This document shows, piece after piece, positions 23,333 to 30,853 of a DNA stretch of 64,000 bases. The DNA is taken from assembly GCA_045810285.1 (NCBI GenBank), contig JBJMWE010000110.1, positions 33,424-97,423 on the forward strand, given 5' to 3'. This DNA is from Scleromatobacter sp045810285 (lineage in GTDB: Bacteria > Pseudomonadota > Gammaproteobacteria > Burkholderiales > Burkholderiaceae_C). The notes under the pieces are model-generated. The model did no database searches and was not told the origin of the DNA. It saw only the letters and a program-made list of their open reading frames with translations. The position numbers and the translations under genes are program-made. How positions within the stretch are numbered: the stretch's first letter is position 1; every line of letters starts with the position of its first letter.

Positions 23333-23450
23333 CGGCCCCACGGTCGCTTTCCCCCGGAGGGGAGGCTTCGCGCGCGCTCTCTGCCCCCAGAGGGGCCGGC
23401 CGCGAGCGGCCCGGCGAAGCCGGTTCCGCCGCTCCCTTGAATCTTGCATC
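23333..23450. repeat. G/C-rich palindromic intergenic repeat
   Basis: The sequence contains two similar hairpin cores, CCCCCGGAGGGG and CCCCCAGAGGGG, separated by CTTCGCGCGCGCTCT, then GGCCGGCCGCGAGCGGCC. This resembles the dispersed intergenic repeats common in Burkholderiales and may help terminate the convergent fsr and dacB transcripts. Only one copy is in the window. Confidence 0.5.
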
Positions 23451-23545
23451 GGCGCGCGAGCGGCGGGCCGTCAGGCGCCGCGTCGTCATTCGGCGCCGGT
23501 ACGAAACCTGGCGGCGGCGAAGCGCAACTGAATGGCGCGACGGCG

Positions 23546-25087
23546 TCAGCAGGCCTTGGCGATCCACTCGATGACGCGATCGAGCGCCGGGGTCGCGCGG
23601 GCCGCGTCGGGGTGGTTGACCATCAGGGCCACGGCATACATCCGGCCGCTGGCGGCCTGCACGTAGCCGGCCAGCGCGCTTGTGTCGAGCAGGGTGCCGG
23701 TCTTGAGGAAGGCGTGGCCTTCGGCCGCCGTGCCCTGCATGCGATGCTGCAGCGTGCCGTCCATGCCAGCCACCGGCAGCGACAGCAGGAACTCGCGCAG
23801 CCGCGGCGCGTGCCAGGCGTTGGCCAGCAGCTGCGCCAGCGCGCGCGGCTTGGCGCGCTCGCCGCGCGACAGCCCCGACCCGTTCTCGACCTGCACGTCG
23901 CCGGCCGCCAGGCCTTGGCGCAGCAGCCATTCGTGCATGCGCGCCTGCGCCTCGGGCAGCGTGGCCGCGCGCAACGGGAAGCCGCGCGCGAGCGCCAGCA
24001 TCAGGTGGCGCGCGGTGACGTTGTTGCTGGACTTGTTCATGTCGTGCAGCACCACCGGCAGCGGCTGCGACAGGTGCACCGACCATGGCAGCTGCGGCTT
24101 GCCGTCGGGGCCGTCCGGCAGCAGCGACGCGCCGACCTGGCGCGGCCGCTCGATGACGGTGCCGCTGAGCGAGCCGCCCGCCTCGGCCCACAGGCCGGCG
24201 AGCGCCCGCGTCGTGAACAGCGCCGGGGCCCCGGGCACCAGCGCCAGCTCGCGGTGGCCACAGGCGTCGCTCCACGAGCCGACGACCTCCACGCGCGAGC
24301 CGGACGCGTCCTCCACGAGGCGCGCACTCGCCGCGCAGCCGCCGCGCATCGCCACCTTGTTGACCACGCGCACGCCGGCCAGCGGCGGCTCCAGTGCGAC
24401 GGCCGCCTTGCCGCGCCCCGGATCGACGCCGACGTGCAGCAGGCCCTCGTCGATCGCGAATGCGTCGGGCCGCACGTGGTACGCGCGGCCGGTGCTGGGC
24501 GGCGGCGTGTTGGCGAAGTCGCCCTCCGTGAGGTCGAAGGCGTAGCGGTCGAGCACGATGTTGCCGGCGATGCGCTTCAGGCCCTGGGCGCGCAGCTGGG
24601 CAAACCATTCGCGCAGCTCGGCGGAGGTCAGGCGGGCGTCGCCGCCACCCACGATCAGCAGGTCGCCCAGCAGCGTGCCGTCCATCAGCGTGCCCCGCAG
24701 GAACGCGAAGGTGCGCCAGCGGAAGTTGACGCCCAGCAGGTCCAGCGCGGCCAGCGAGGTCACCACCTTGGTCGTCGAGGCCATCGCGTAGCTGGCCTCG
24801 GGGTTGACGGCCACCAGGGGCACCAGCCCGTCGACCGGCCGCACGTAGGCGCCGAAGCTGGCCATCGGCAGGCCGCTGGCGCGCAGCAGGTTCTCGCCGA
24901 CCTGCCCGGCCGTGCGGTGCGGCCCCGCCCCGTGCGACGCCACGCCCGGCGACTGGATCGCCCAGACCGGTGCGGACACCAGCGGCGACGCCAGCGCCAC
25001 GCCCGCGCCCAGCAGGCGGCGCAACGCCGCACGGCGGGGGCCGGCCGGCGCGCCAGGGTCGGAGGGGGTTCGGGCAAAATGCCGCAT
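23546..25087 (-). CDS. dacB: D-alanyl-D-alanine carboxypeptidase/endopeptidase (PBP4 type)
   Basis: The 513-residue penicillin-binding protein trims or cuts peptidoglycan cross-links in the periplasm. The three active-site motifs are present: SxxK (S104-TT-K107 in YAMASTTKV), SxN (NKSSNN) and KTG (FLKTGTL). The insert domain between the first two motifs fits PBP4 (peptidase family S13). The N-terminal RRAALRRLLGAGVALASPLVSAPVWA is a long signal peptide with paired arginines, so Tat export is possible. A TAGTCT box 6 bases before the ATG suggests a leaderless transcript. It is divergent from trmB. Confidence 0.92.
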   Translation of the reverse strand: MRHFARTPSDPGAPAGPRRAALRRLLGAGVALASPLVSAPVWAIQSPGVASHGAGPHRTAGQVGENLLRASGLPMASFGAYVRPVDGLVPLVAVNPEASYAMASTTKVVTSLAALDLLGVNFRWRTFAFLRGTLMDGTLLGDLLIVGGGDARLTSAELREWFAQLRAQGLKRIAGNIVLDRYAFDLTEGDFANTPPPSTGRAYHVRPDAFAIDEGLLHVGVDPGRGKAAVALEPPLAGVRVVNKVAMRGGCAASARLVEDASGSRVEVVGSWSDACGHRELALVPGAPALFTTRALAGLWAEAGGSLSGTVIERPRQVGASLLPDGPDGKPQLPWSVHLSQPLPVVLHDMNKSSNNVTARHLMLALARGFPLRAATLPEAQARMHEWLLRQGLAAGDVQVENGSGLSRGERAKPRALAQLLANAWHAPRLREFLLSLPVAGMDGTLQHRMQGTAAEGHAFLKTGTLLDTSALAGYVQAASGRMYAVALMVNHPDAARATPALDRVIEWIAKAC

Positions 25088-25180
25088 CCCGCGAGACTAG
25101 TCCCGGACGCCCCGCCCCGGTACACCAAGAAGCGACCGCGGCGCTCCCTACTTCCTGGCTTGCGCCACTTCCCGCCCAGC

Positions 25181-25924
25181 ATGACCCGAGATCCCCGCGC
25201 CCCCGGCGCCGAACCACCCGCCGACGCGCCCGCCGACGCCGCCACCGCTTCCGGCCATCCGCGCCGCGCCATCCGCAGCTTCGTGCTGCGCGCCGGCCGC
25301 ATGGGCAGCGGCCAGGTGAAGGCCCTGGAGACGCTGGGGCCGCGCTTCGTGCTGCCGTATCGCCCGGAGCGGCTGGACTACCACGAGGCCTTCGGCCGCC
25401 ACGCGCCGACGATCCTCGAGATCGGGTTCGGCATGGGCGGGGCCACCGCCGAGATCGCCGCCGCGCGCCCGCAGGACGACTTCATCGGCATCGAGGTGCA
25501 CACGCCCGGCGTGGGCGCGCTGCTGCAGCGCATCGAGGAGCGCGGCCTGGCCAACCTGCGCCTGGTCCAGCACGACGCCGTCGAGGTGCTGCGCGACATG
25601 ATCGCGCCCGCCTCGCTCGCCGGCATCCACGTGTACTTCCCCGACCCGTGGCACAAGAAGAAGCACAACAAGCGCCGCCTGATCCAGGCGCCGTTCGTCA
25701 AGGAACTGGCCGCGCGCCTCGCGCCGGGCGGCTACCTGCACTGCGCCACCGACTGGCAGCCCTACGCCGAGCAGATGCTGGAAGTCCTGGGGGCCGAGCC
25801 CACGCTGGCCAACACGGCGAACGGCTACGCCGAGCGCCCGGACTGGCGCCCGCTGACGAAGTTCGAGAACCGCGGCATCAAGCTGGGCCACGGCGTGTGG
25901 GACCTGGTGTTCGCCAGGCGCTGA
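25181..25924 (+). CDS. trmB: tRNA (guanine-N7-)-methyltransferase
   Basis: The 247-residue SAM-dependent enzyme makes m7G46 in the variable loop of tRNAs. The SAM-binding motif is TILEIGFGMGGATAEIA, followed by DDFIGIEVHTPGVGALL. The family signature HVYFPDPWHKKKHNKRRLI is intact, and the C-terminus has LTKFENRGIKLGHGVWDL. A Pro/Ala-rich N-terminal extension of about 28 residues precedes the conserved region. It is divergent from dacB, and its stop is 27 bases from the convergent uppP stop. Confidence 0.95.
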   Translation: MTRDPRAPGAEPPADAPADAATASGHPRRAIRSFVLRAGRMGSGQVKALETLGPRFVLPYRPERLDYHEAFGRHAPTILEIGFGMGGATAEIAAARPQDDFIGIEVHTPGVGALLQRIEERGLANLRLVQHDAVEVLRDMIAPASLAGIHVYFPDPWHKKKHNKRRLIQAPFVKELAARLAPGGYLHCATDWQPYAEQMLEVLGAEPTLANTANGYAERPDWRPLTKFENRGIKLGHGVWDLVFARR

Positions 25925-25951
25925 ACACGCCGTTGGCGCCTCGTTCGTGCG

Positions 25952-26791
25952 CTAGTGGTTGACCCACTGCACCATCCCGGTGAGATAGGTCGCCAGCACG
26001 ACGATGCCGAATGCGATGCGGTACCACGCGAACGGCACGAAGTCGTGCGTCGACACGTACTTGAGCAGCCAACGCACGCAGACCCAGGCCGCCAGGAACG
26101 AGACGACGAAGCCAACGACGTACATCGGCAGGTACTCGTGCCAGTTCGCGGCGAGCTCCTGCCTCGTCTTCCAGATCGTCAGCGCGCCCGCGCCAAAGAG
26201 CGTGGGAATGGCCAGGAAGAAGCTGAACTCCGTCGCCACCGGGCGCGACAAGCCAACCAGCATGCCGCCGATGATCGTCGCACCCGACCGGCTGGTGCCG
26301 GGCACCATGCCCAGGCACTGGATCAACCCGACCTTCAGCGCGTCGGTCGTCGTCATCTCGTCGATGTGCCTGATGCGGACGGGACGATCCTTCCGGCGTT
26401 CCACCCAGAGAATGATCAAGGCGCCCACGATGAACGCCGTGGCGACGACAGGCCCGTTGAACAGGTGCTTGTTGATCTGCTTGATCAGCAGGAAGCCGAT
26501 GACGGCGGCAGGCAGGAAGCCGACGAGGATGTTGCGGACGAGCTTGCGCGAATTGGCGTTGGTCGTGAGCGTGCGCAGCGTCCCGGAGATGAGTTGCCAG
26601 TAGACGATGAGGATCGCGAAGATGGCGCCCGGCTGGATCACGACCTCGAAGGCCTTCACCGCATCGTTGTCCGGCAGCTTGAGCAGTGCCCCCGTCAAGA
26701 TGAGGTGGCCCGTGGACGACACCGGCAGGAACTCGGTGAGCCCCTCGACGATGCCCATGACGGCGGCCTTGATCAACAGCAACGTATCCAC
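25952..26791 (-). CDS. uppP: Undecaprenyl-diphosphatase
   Basis: The 279-residue inner-membrane enzyme dephosphorylates undecaprenyl pyrophosphate to recycle the lipid carrier of peptidoglycan synthesis; extra copies give bacitracin resistance. Both family signatures are present: VEGLTEFLPVSSTGHL at about 15-30 and PGTSRSGATIIGGML near residue 165. About eight hydrophobic segments are visible. This stretch has slightly lower G+C than its neighbours. It is transcribed alone or with the gene upstream at 26906. Confidence 0.95.
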   Translation of the reverse strand: MDTLLLIKAAVMGIVEGLTEFLPVSSTGHLILTGALLKLPDNDAVKAFEVVIQPGAIFAILIVYWQLISGTLRTLTTNANSRKLVRNILVGFLPAAVIGFLLIKQINKHLFNGPVVATAFIVGALIILWVERRKDRPVRIRHIDEMTTTDALKVGLIQCLGMVPGTSRSGATIIGGMLVGLSRPVATEFSFFLAIPTLFGAGALTIWKTRQELAANWHEYLPMYVVGFVVSFLAAWVCVRWLLKYVSTHDFVPFAWYRIAFGIVVLATYLTGMVQWVNH

Positions 26792-26905
26792 GCTCGACGC
26801 TCCGTGAGGCCGCCCGCGGCCCGTGTTTGGCAGAAGCGCGCGATGATACGCGGCCCCGGCGACGCCGGGCGGGCCCGCTTGCGCGAACCCGTCGGACGCC
26901 GCGGA

Positions 26906-27544
26906 TCAACCCTGCCGCGGCGAGACCGTCATGTGCAGGCCCTGCGGCGTCACCGTGATCGGCGAGGCGACCAGGCCCAGGCGATCCATCTCGTCGGCCT
27001 GCGCGGGCTTCATGCGGTACAGCACCAGGTCCTCCAGCGCGTTCTCGGCCACCAGGCCGCCGATGCGCTGCGCCGCGCCGTGCAGGTTGCTCGATCCGCT
27101 GGCCAGCGTCAGTTCGCGCACGCGCACCCCGGTCATGCGGATCGTGTGGTCGGACGCCTGGAAGCGCAGTCCGTAGTCGAGCTTGACGTGCGCCGTGGCC
27201 GTGTTGCCGAACAGGCGGTCGACCGCGGCGACGTCGAGCTCCGTGCCGACGCGGTTGCCCGCCGGGAGCAGCGTGAGCACCGGGTTCGTCACGGACAGGT
27301 CGATGACTTCGGCCACCTTGCGCTCCATCGGGAACTGGCGCGCCAGCAGCAGGGTGAGCTGGGATTCGCTGATGTCGACGTCGTGCGTGCCCAGCAGCCC
27401 GGCGCAGCCCGACAGCACCGCGAGCAGCACCAGCACGCCAGCCCACAGTGCGCCCGCCGCCACGCTGACGCGGAGCACGGCGCGCCGCCGGTATCGCCGT
27501 CCCACGGGCTCGCGGGCCCCGCCGCTGATGCATGCGCTGATCAT
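26906..27544 (-). CDS. DUF1439 (YceB-like) lipoprotein
   Basis: The 212-residue protein has an extended, Arg-rich N-terminus followed by a hydrophobic stretch ending in the lipobox AVLSGC. The mature domain (SESQLTLLLARQFPMERKV, LSVTNPVLTLLPAGNRVGTELDV, GLRFQASDHTIRMTGVRVRELTL) matches DUF1439, a TULIP-like domain of envelope lipoproteins. The role is unknown. I chose MISACISGG at 27544 because GAGAG lies about 9 bases upstream. It is divergent from the TetR regulator. Confidence 0.82.
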   Translation of the reverse strand: MISACISGGAREPVGRRYRRRAVLRVSVAAGALWAGVLVLLAVLSGCAGLLGTHDVDISESQLTLLLARQFPMERKVAEVIDLSVTNPVLTLLPAGNRVGTELDVAAVDRLFGNTATAHVKLDYGLRFQASDHTIRMTGVRVRELTLASGSSNLHGAAQRIGGLVAENALEDLVLYRMKPAQADEMDRLGLVASPITVTPQGLHMTVSPRQG

Positions 27545-27688
27545 GTGTGGCTCTCTCGTTGCCCGGCGCGAAGGCGCCGGGCCTGAGCCTTTCAACGCAC
27601 GGCGGGGGCGCCGGGAGGACAGGCCGGGCGGTCCGCATGCGTCCGCAAACGCAGGACGCGATTGCCCGTGCGGGGGGATGCTGCTACA

Positions 27689-27710
27689 TTACTGACCAAC
27701 GAGTCATTAA
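27689..27710 (+). promoter_or_regulatory. Candidate TetR-family operator just upstream of its own gene
   Basis: TTACTGAC and GTCATTAA flank a 6-base centre (CAACGA) and form an inverted repeat with 7 of 8 positions matching. It ends 4 bases before the start codon of the TetR-family gene and overlaps the likely transcription start, with a TACATT -10-like box at 27685-27690. This is a typical autoregulatory arrangement; binding is inferred. Confidence 0.55.
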
Positions 27711-27714
27711 CGAC

Positions 27715-28410
27715 ATGCCCCCGTTTTCCTCCGACCCCTGCCTGTTCCGTCGCCGCCGCAAGGACGCCCGCCCGGCCGAATTGCTCGAGGCGGCGCTGAC
27801 GCTGTTCGTCGAGAAGGGGTTCGCGGCCACCCGCAGCGAGGAAGTCGCCAAGGCGGCCGGGGTGTCCAAGGGCACGCTGTACCTGTATTTCCCGAGCAAG
27901 GAAGAACTGCTCAAGGCGGTGATCCAGCACTTCATGGGCACCGAGATCGAGACCGGCATCCAGGAGGCCGCCGCGGCCGACGGCCCGATCGCCGAGGTCA
28001 TGGAGACCCTGCTGGTCAACTGGTGGCGGCGCATCTATGAAGGCCCGGCCTCGGGCGTGTTCAAGCTGATGATCACCGAGGTGCGCAACTTCCCCGAGAT
28101 CGGCGAGTTCTGGGTCGAGCGCGTCGTCGCGCCGGGCCATGCCATCGTCTCCGGCCTGATCCGGCGCGGGATCGACCGCGGCGAATTCGAGGTGGACGAC
28201 GTCGACTCCGCCGTCCACTCCATCCTGATGCCGCTGATCCTGGAGTGCATCCACAAGCATTCCTTCATGGCCTGCGGCATCGGCAAGGACATGGACATCG
28301 ATCCCGTGACCTTCATGCATTCGCACCTGAGGCTCGTTTTCAAGGGCATGGCGGCGCGCCCGCCGGCGCCGGCCCCCGGCGGGGGTCGAAAGGCCGGCCA
28401 GCCCGCATAG
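27715..28410 (+). CDS. TetR/AcrR-family transcriptional repressor
   Basis: The 231-residue regulator has an N-terminal TetR helix-turn-helix (about 24-68; LFVEKGFAATRSEEVAKAAG, VSKGTLYLYFPSKEELL). A C-terminal ligand/dimerisation domain with paired Trp and acidic helices follows. The sequence ends in a Pro/Gly-rich tail. Its position ahead of the Pcm-like and TolC-family genes suggests control of outer-membrane efflux, as is common in Burkholderiales. An inverted-repeat operator precedes the gene. Confidence 0.9.
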   Translation: MPPFSSDPCLFRRRRKDARPAELLEAALTLFVEKGFAATRSEEVAKAAGVSKGTLYLYFPSKEELLKAVIQHFMGTEIETGIQEAAAADGPIAEVMETLLVNWWRRIYEGPASGVFKLMITEVRNFPEIGEFWVERVVAPGHAIVSGLIRRGIDRGEFEVDDVDSAVHSILMPLILECIHKHSFMACGIGKDMDIDPVTFMHSHLRLVFKGMAARPPAPAPGGGRKAGQPA

Positions 28411-28413
28411 AAT
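28386..28413 (+). promoter_or_regulatory. Candidate promoter of the Pcm-like gene, overlapping the TetR stop codon
   Basis: TCGAAA (28386-28391) and TAGAAT (28408-28413) are spaced 16 bases apart. The TAG of the -10 box is also the stop codon of the TetR gene. Transcription would begin near 28420, 39 bases before the next start codon. Confidence 0.45.
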
Positions 28414-28458
28414 TTGAGGGTTTGCCCGCAAGGCCCCCTTTCGCTCCGAGGAAGAGAC

Positions 28459-29112
28459 ATGAACATCGAACAAGCCCGTTTCAACATGATCGAACAGCAG
28501 ATCCGCCCCTGGGACGTGCTGGACAAGGGCGTGCTGGGGCTGCTGGCCATCGTGCGCCGCGAGGATTTCGTGCCGGCCGCCTGCAGGTCCCTGGCCTTCG
28601 TCGACACCGAGGTGCCGCTGCCCGAGGGCGAGTCGATGCTGCCCCCGCGCGTGGAGGCCCGCATGCTGCAGGACCTGCAGGTGCAGCGCCACGAGCGCGT
28701 GCTGGAGATCGGCGCGGGCTCGGGCTTCATGGCGGCGCTGCTGGGCCACCGCGCGCAGAGCGTGATCTCGCTGGAGATCAAGCCGGTGCTGGCCAGGCTG
28801 GCCACCGAGAACCTGCGCCGCAGCGGCGTGTCCAACGTCAGCGTGGTGCAGGCCGACGGCTCGCACGGCTATCCCTCGGAAGGCCCGTTCGACGCGATCA
28901 TGCTGTCCGGTTCGGTCTCCAAGGTGCCCGAAGAACTGCTCAAGCAACTCAAGCCGGGCGGCCGCCTGGTGGCGATCGAGGGCGACGAGCCCGTGATGGC
29001 GGCGGTCCGCTACACCGCCAACGCCGACGGCAGCTTCTCGCGCGTGAGCCTGTTCGACCTGGACGCCCCGCGCCTGGTCGGCTTCCCGGAACCCGCGCGG
29101 TTCCATTTCTGA
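28459..29112 (+). CDS. Pcm-like protein-L-isoaspartate O-methyltransferase family protein
   Basis: The 217-residue protein has the PCMT fold: an N-terminal MIEQQIRPWDVLDKGVL segment, the SAM-binding motif ERVLEIGAGSGFMAALL and the post-motif LLKQLKPGGRLVAI. True repair methyltransferases carry a TISQPH-like substrate motif. Here the matching region reads PEGESMLPPRVEARML, so isoaspartate repair is uncertain and the family name is safer than the function. A GAGGAAGAG ribosome binding site is good. It lies between the TetR gene and the TolC-family gene, as in many Burkholderiales. Confidence 0.85.
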   Translation: MNIEQARFNMIEQQIRPWDVLDKGVLGLLAIVRREDFVPAACRSLAFVDTEVPLPEGESMLPPRVEARMLQDLQVQRHERVLEIGAGSGFMAALLGHRAQSVISLEIKPVLARLATENLRRSGVSNVSVVQADGSHGYPSEGPFDAIMLSGSVSKVPEELLKQLKPGGRLVAIEGDEPVMAAVRYTANADGSFSRVSLFDLDAPRLVGFPEPARFHF

Positions 29113-29139
29113 TCCAGTTCCTCGAACAGACAGCGCATG

Positions 29140-29166
29140 CCGGAAGGCCCTCGTGCGGCCTTCCGG
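29140..29166 (+). terminator. Strong hairpin after the Pcm-like gene (terminator-like, no T-tract)
   Basis: CCGGAAGGCC (29140-29149) pairs perfectly with GGCCTTCCGG (29157-29166) over a 7-base loop. It lies 27 bases after the stop codon. GGGG rather than a T-run follows, so it may slow or attenuate transcription into the TolC-family gene rather than end it. Confidence 0.5.
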
Positions 29167-29341
29167 GGGAACGCTGCGCCTCGCAGTCGATCGATGGCGG
29201 CCCGTCCGCAGTCTGTCGGCTGAAAACGTCGTCAGGGGGTGCGCCGGCTGCAGGTCGTCGCATCGAGCGTGCATCGTGGCCCGCAAGGCCGTACAAACCT
29301 GTCCCAACGCCGAACACGGCCAGAACAACCAAGGATTCCGC

Positions 29342-30727
29342 ATGTCCATTACGCGCCCCGGTCTCGCCTCGATGTCGCCGGCCGTCAAGCCGATCGTCGG
29401 TGCCCTCCTCCTGGCATTCGGCGCCGCCGGCGTGCAGGCCCAGAGCCTGACCGAGGTCGTGCAGGCCGCGCGCAGCGTCGATGCCACGTACCTGGGGGCG
29501 CGCTCCAGCGCCGACGCCGCGCGCTACAAGTACGAGCAGGCCCGCGCGCTGCACCTGCCCAGCGCGAACGCCACCGTCGTGGGCAGCCGCCAGACGTCGG
29601 ACACGCCGTACGTGCCGTCGCAGACCAGCGGCGCCACCAACAGCGTGGCTGCCACGATCAACGCGCAGCAGACGCTGTTCAATCGCGCCAACGACCTGCA
29701 GATCGACGAAGCGCAGAAGGCCGTCGACGTGGCGGAGTCGCAGCTCGCGCAGGCCGACGAGGACCTGATCGTGCGGGTCTCGCAGGCCTACTTCAACGTG
29801 CTGGCCGCCAACGACGCGCTGCAGTCGGTGCAGGGCAACAGCAAGGCGATCGGCGAGCAGCTGGCATCGGCAAAGCGCAACTTCGAGGTGGGCAACGCCA
29901 CCATCACCGACACGCGCGAAGCCGAGGCGCGCGCCGACCTGGCGCATTCACAGGAGATCGCCGCCGAGAACGACCTGGTGGTGGCCAAGGTCACGCTCGA
30001 CCAGCTGGTCGGCCGCAACGGCGTCACGCCGCACCCGCTCGTCCTGCCCGCGGTGCTGCCACCGGTGGTGCCCAGCCAGGCCTCCGACTGGGTCGCGATG
30101 GCCGAAGCGGACAGTCCGGCAATGAAGCAGGCGCGCCTGAGGCTGGAGATCGCGCAGCTCACCACGGCCGAGGCGAAGGCCGGGCACCTGCCCACGCTGA
30201 CCGTCGGCGGGCAGTACGGCCGCGCCCACACGACCACGTCCTTCAGCAACAGCGACGCCCAGGTCTACGGACCCGGCGGCCGCTTCAGCGGCAACGGCCA
30301 CAGCGGCGGCGTCAATGTCACCCTGACGGTGCCGCTGTTCGCCGGTTTCGCCGTGCAGAATCGCGTGCGCGAGACCCTGGCCCTCGAGGAGAAGGCCCGC
30401 ACCGACGCCGAAGGCGCGCACAACACCGTGGTGCTCGGCACCCGCACCGCCTTCGTCACGGCGCAGACGCAGGCCGCGCAGGTCAAGGCGCTGGAAGCCG
30501 CCGAGGCCTCCAGCAAGCTGGCGCTCGACGCCACGCAGCTGGGCTACAAGGTGGGCGTGAAGGTCAATCTCGACGTGCTCAACGCGCAGTCGCAGCTGTA
30601 TTCCACGCAGAAGGACGCCGCCGGCGCGCGCTACAACTACCTGATGTCGCAGCTGAAGCTGCGCCAGGCCGCGGGCAACCTCACGAACAACGACCTGTTG
30701 CCGATCGACGCGCTGCTGGTCAAGTGA
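29342..30727 (+). CDS. TolC-family outer-membrane efflux protein
   Basis: The 461-residue protein has a signal peptide ending at GVQA-QS (about residue 31). Two repeats of the outer-membrane efflux domain follow. The expected features are present: the first-repeat NAQQTLFNRANDLQIDEAQ, EDLIVRVSQAYFNVLAA, and the second-repeat VNVTLTVPLFAGFAVQNRV and LDVLNAQSQLYSTQKD. It should form a trimeric channel-tunnel used by RND/ABC exporters or type I secretion. No inner-membrane partner is in the window. The product may therefore serve several pumps, under the TetR protein upstream. Confidence 0.92.
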   Translation: MSITRPGLASMSPAVKPIVGALLLAFGAAGVQAQSLTEVVQAARSVDATYLGARSSADAARYKYEQARALHLPSANATVVGSRQTSDTPYVPSQTSGATNSVAATINAQQTLFNRANDLQIDEAQKAVDVAESQLAQADEDLIVRVSQAYFNVLAANDALQSVQGNSKAIGEQLASAKRNFEVGNATITDTREAEARADLAHSQEIAAENDLVVAKVTLDQLVGRNGVTPHPLVLPAVLPPVVPSQASDWVAMAEADSPAMKQARLRLEIAQLTTAEAKAGHLPTLTVGGQYGRAHTTTSFSNSDAQVYGPGGRFSGNGHSGGVNVTLTVPLFAGFAVQNRVRETLALEEKARTDAEGAHNTVVLGTRTAFVTAQTQAAQVKALEAAEASSKLALDATQLGYKVGVKVNLDVLNAQSQLYSTQKDAAGARYNYLMSQLKLRQAAGNLTNNDLLPIDALLVK

Positions 30728-30842
30728 GGCCGGCCGCCGCAGGCGCGTGACGCGCGCGCCGCGACCGCCCCCCCATCCGGGTGATTCCCCGGGAAAAGCC
30801 GCCCCGCCCATCAGGGGGTGACGGGGCCGCGGCGACCGCGCC

Positions 30843-30848
30843 TATGAT
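30843..30848 (+). promoter_or_regulatory. -10 box of the GGDEF-EAL gene (probably leaderless)
   Basis: TATGAT ends 5 bases before the ATG at 30854, and no Shine-Dalgarno sequence is present. The mRNA would start at or very near the start codon. Confidence 0.4.
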
Positions 30849-30853
30849 CCCGC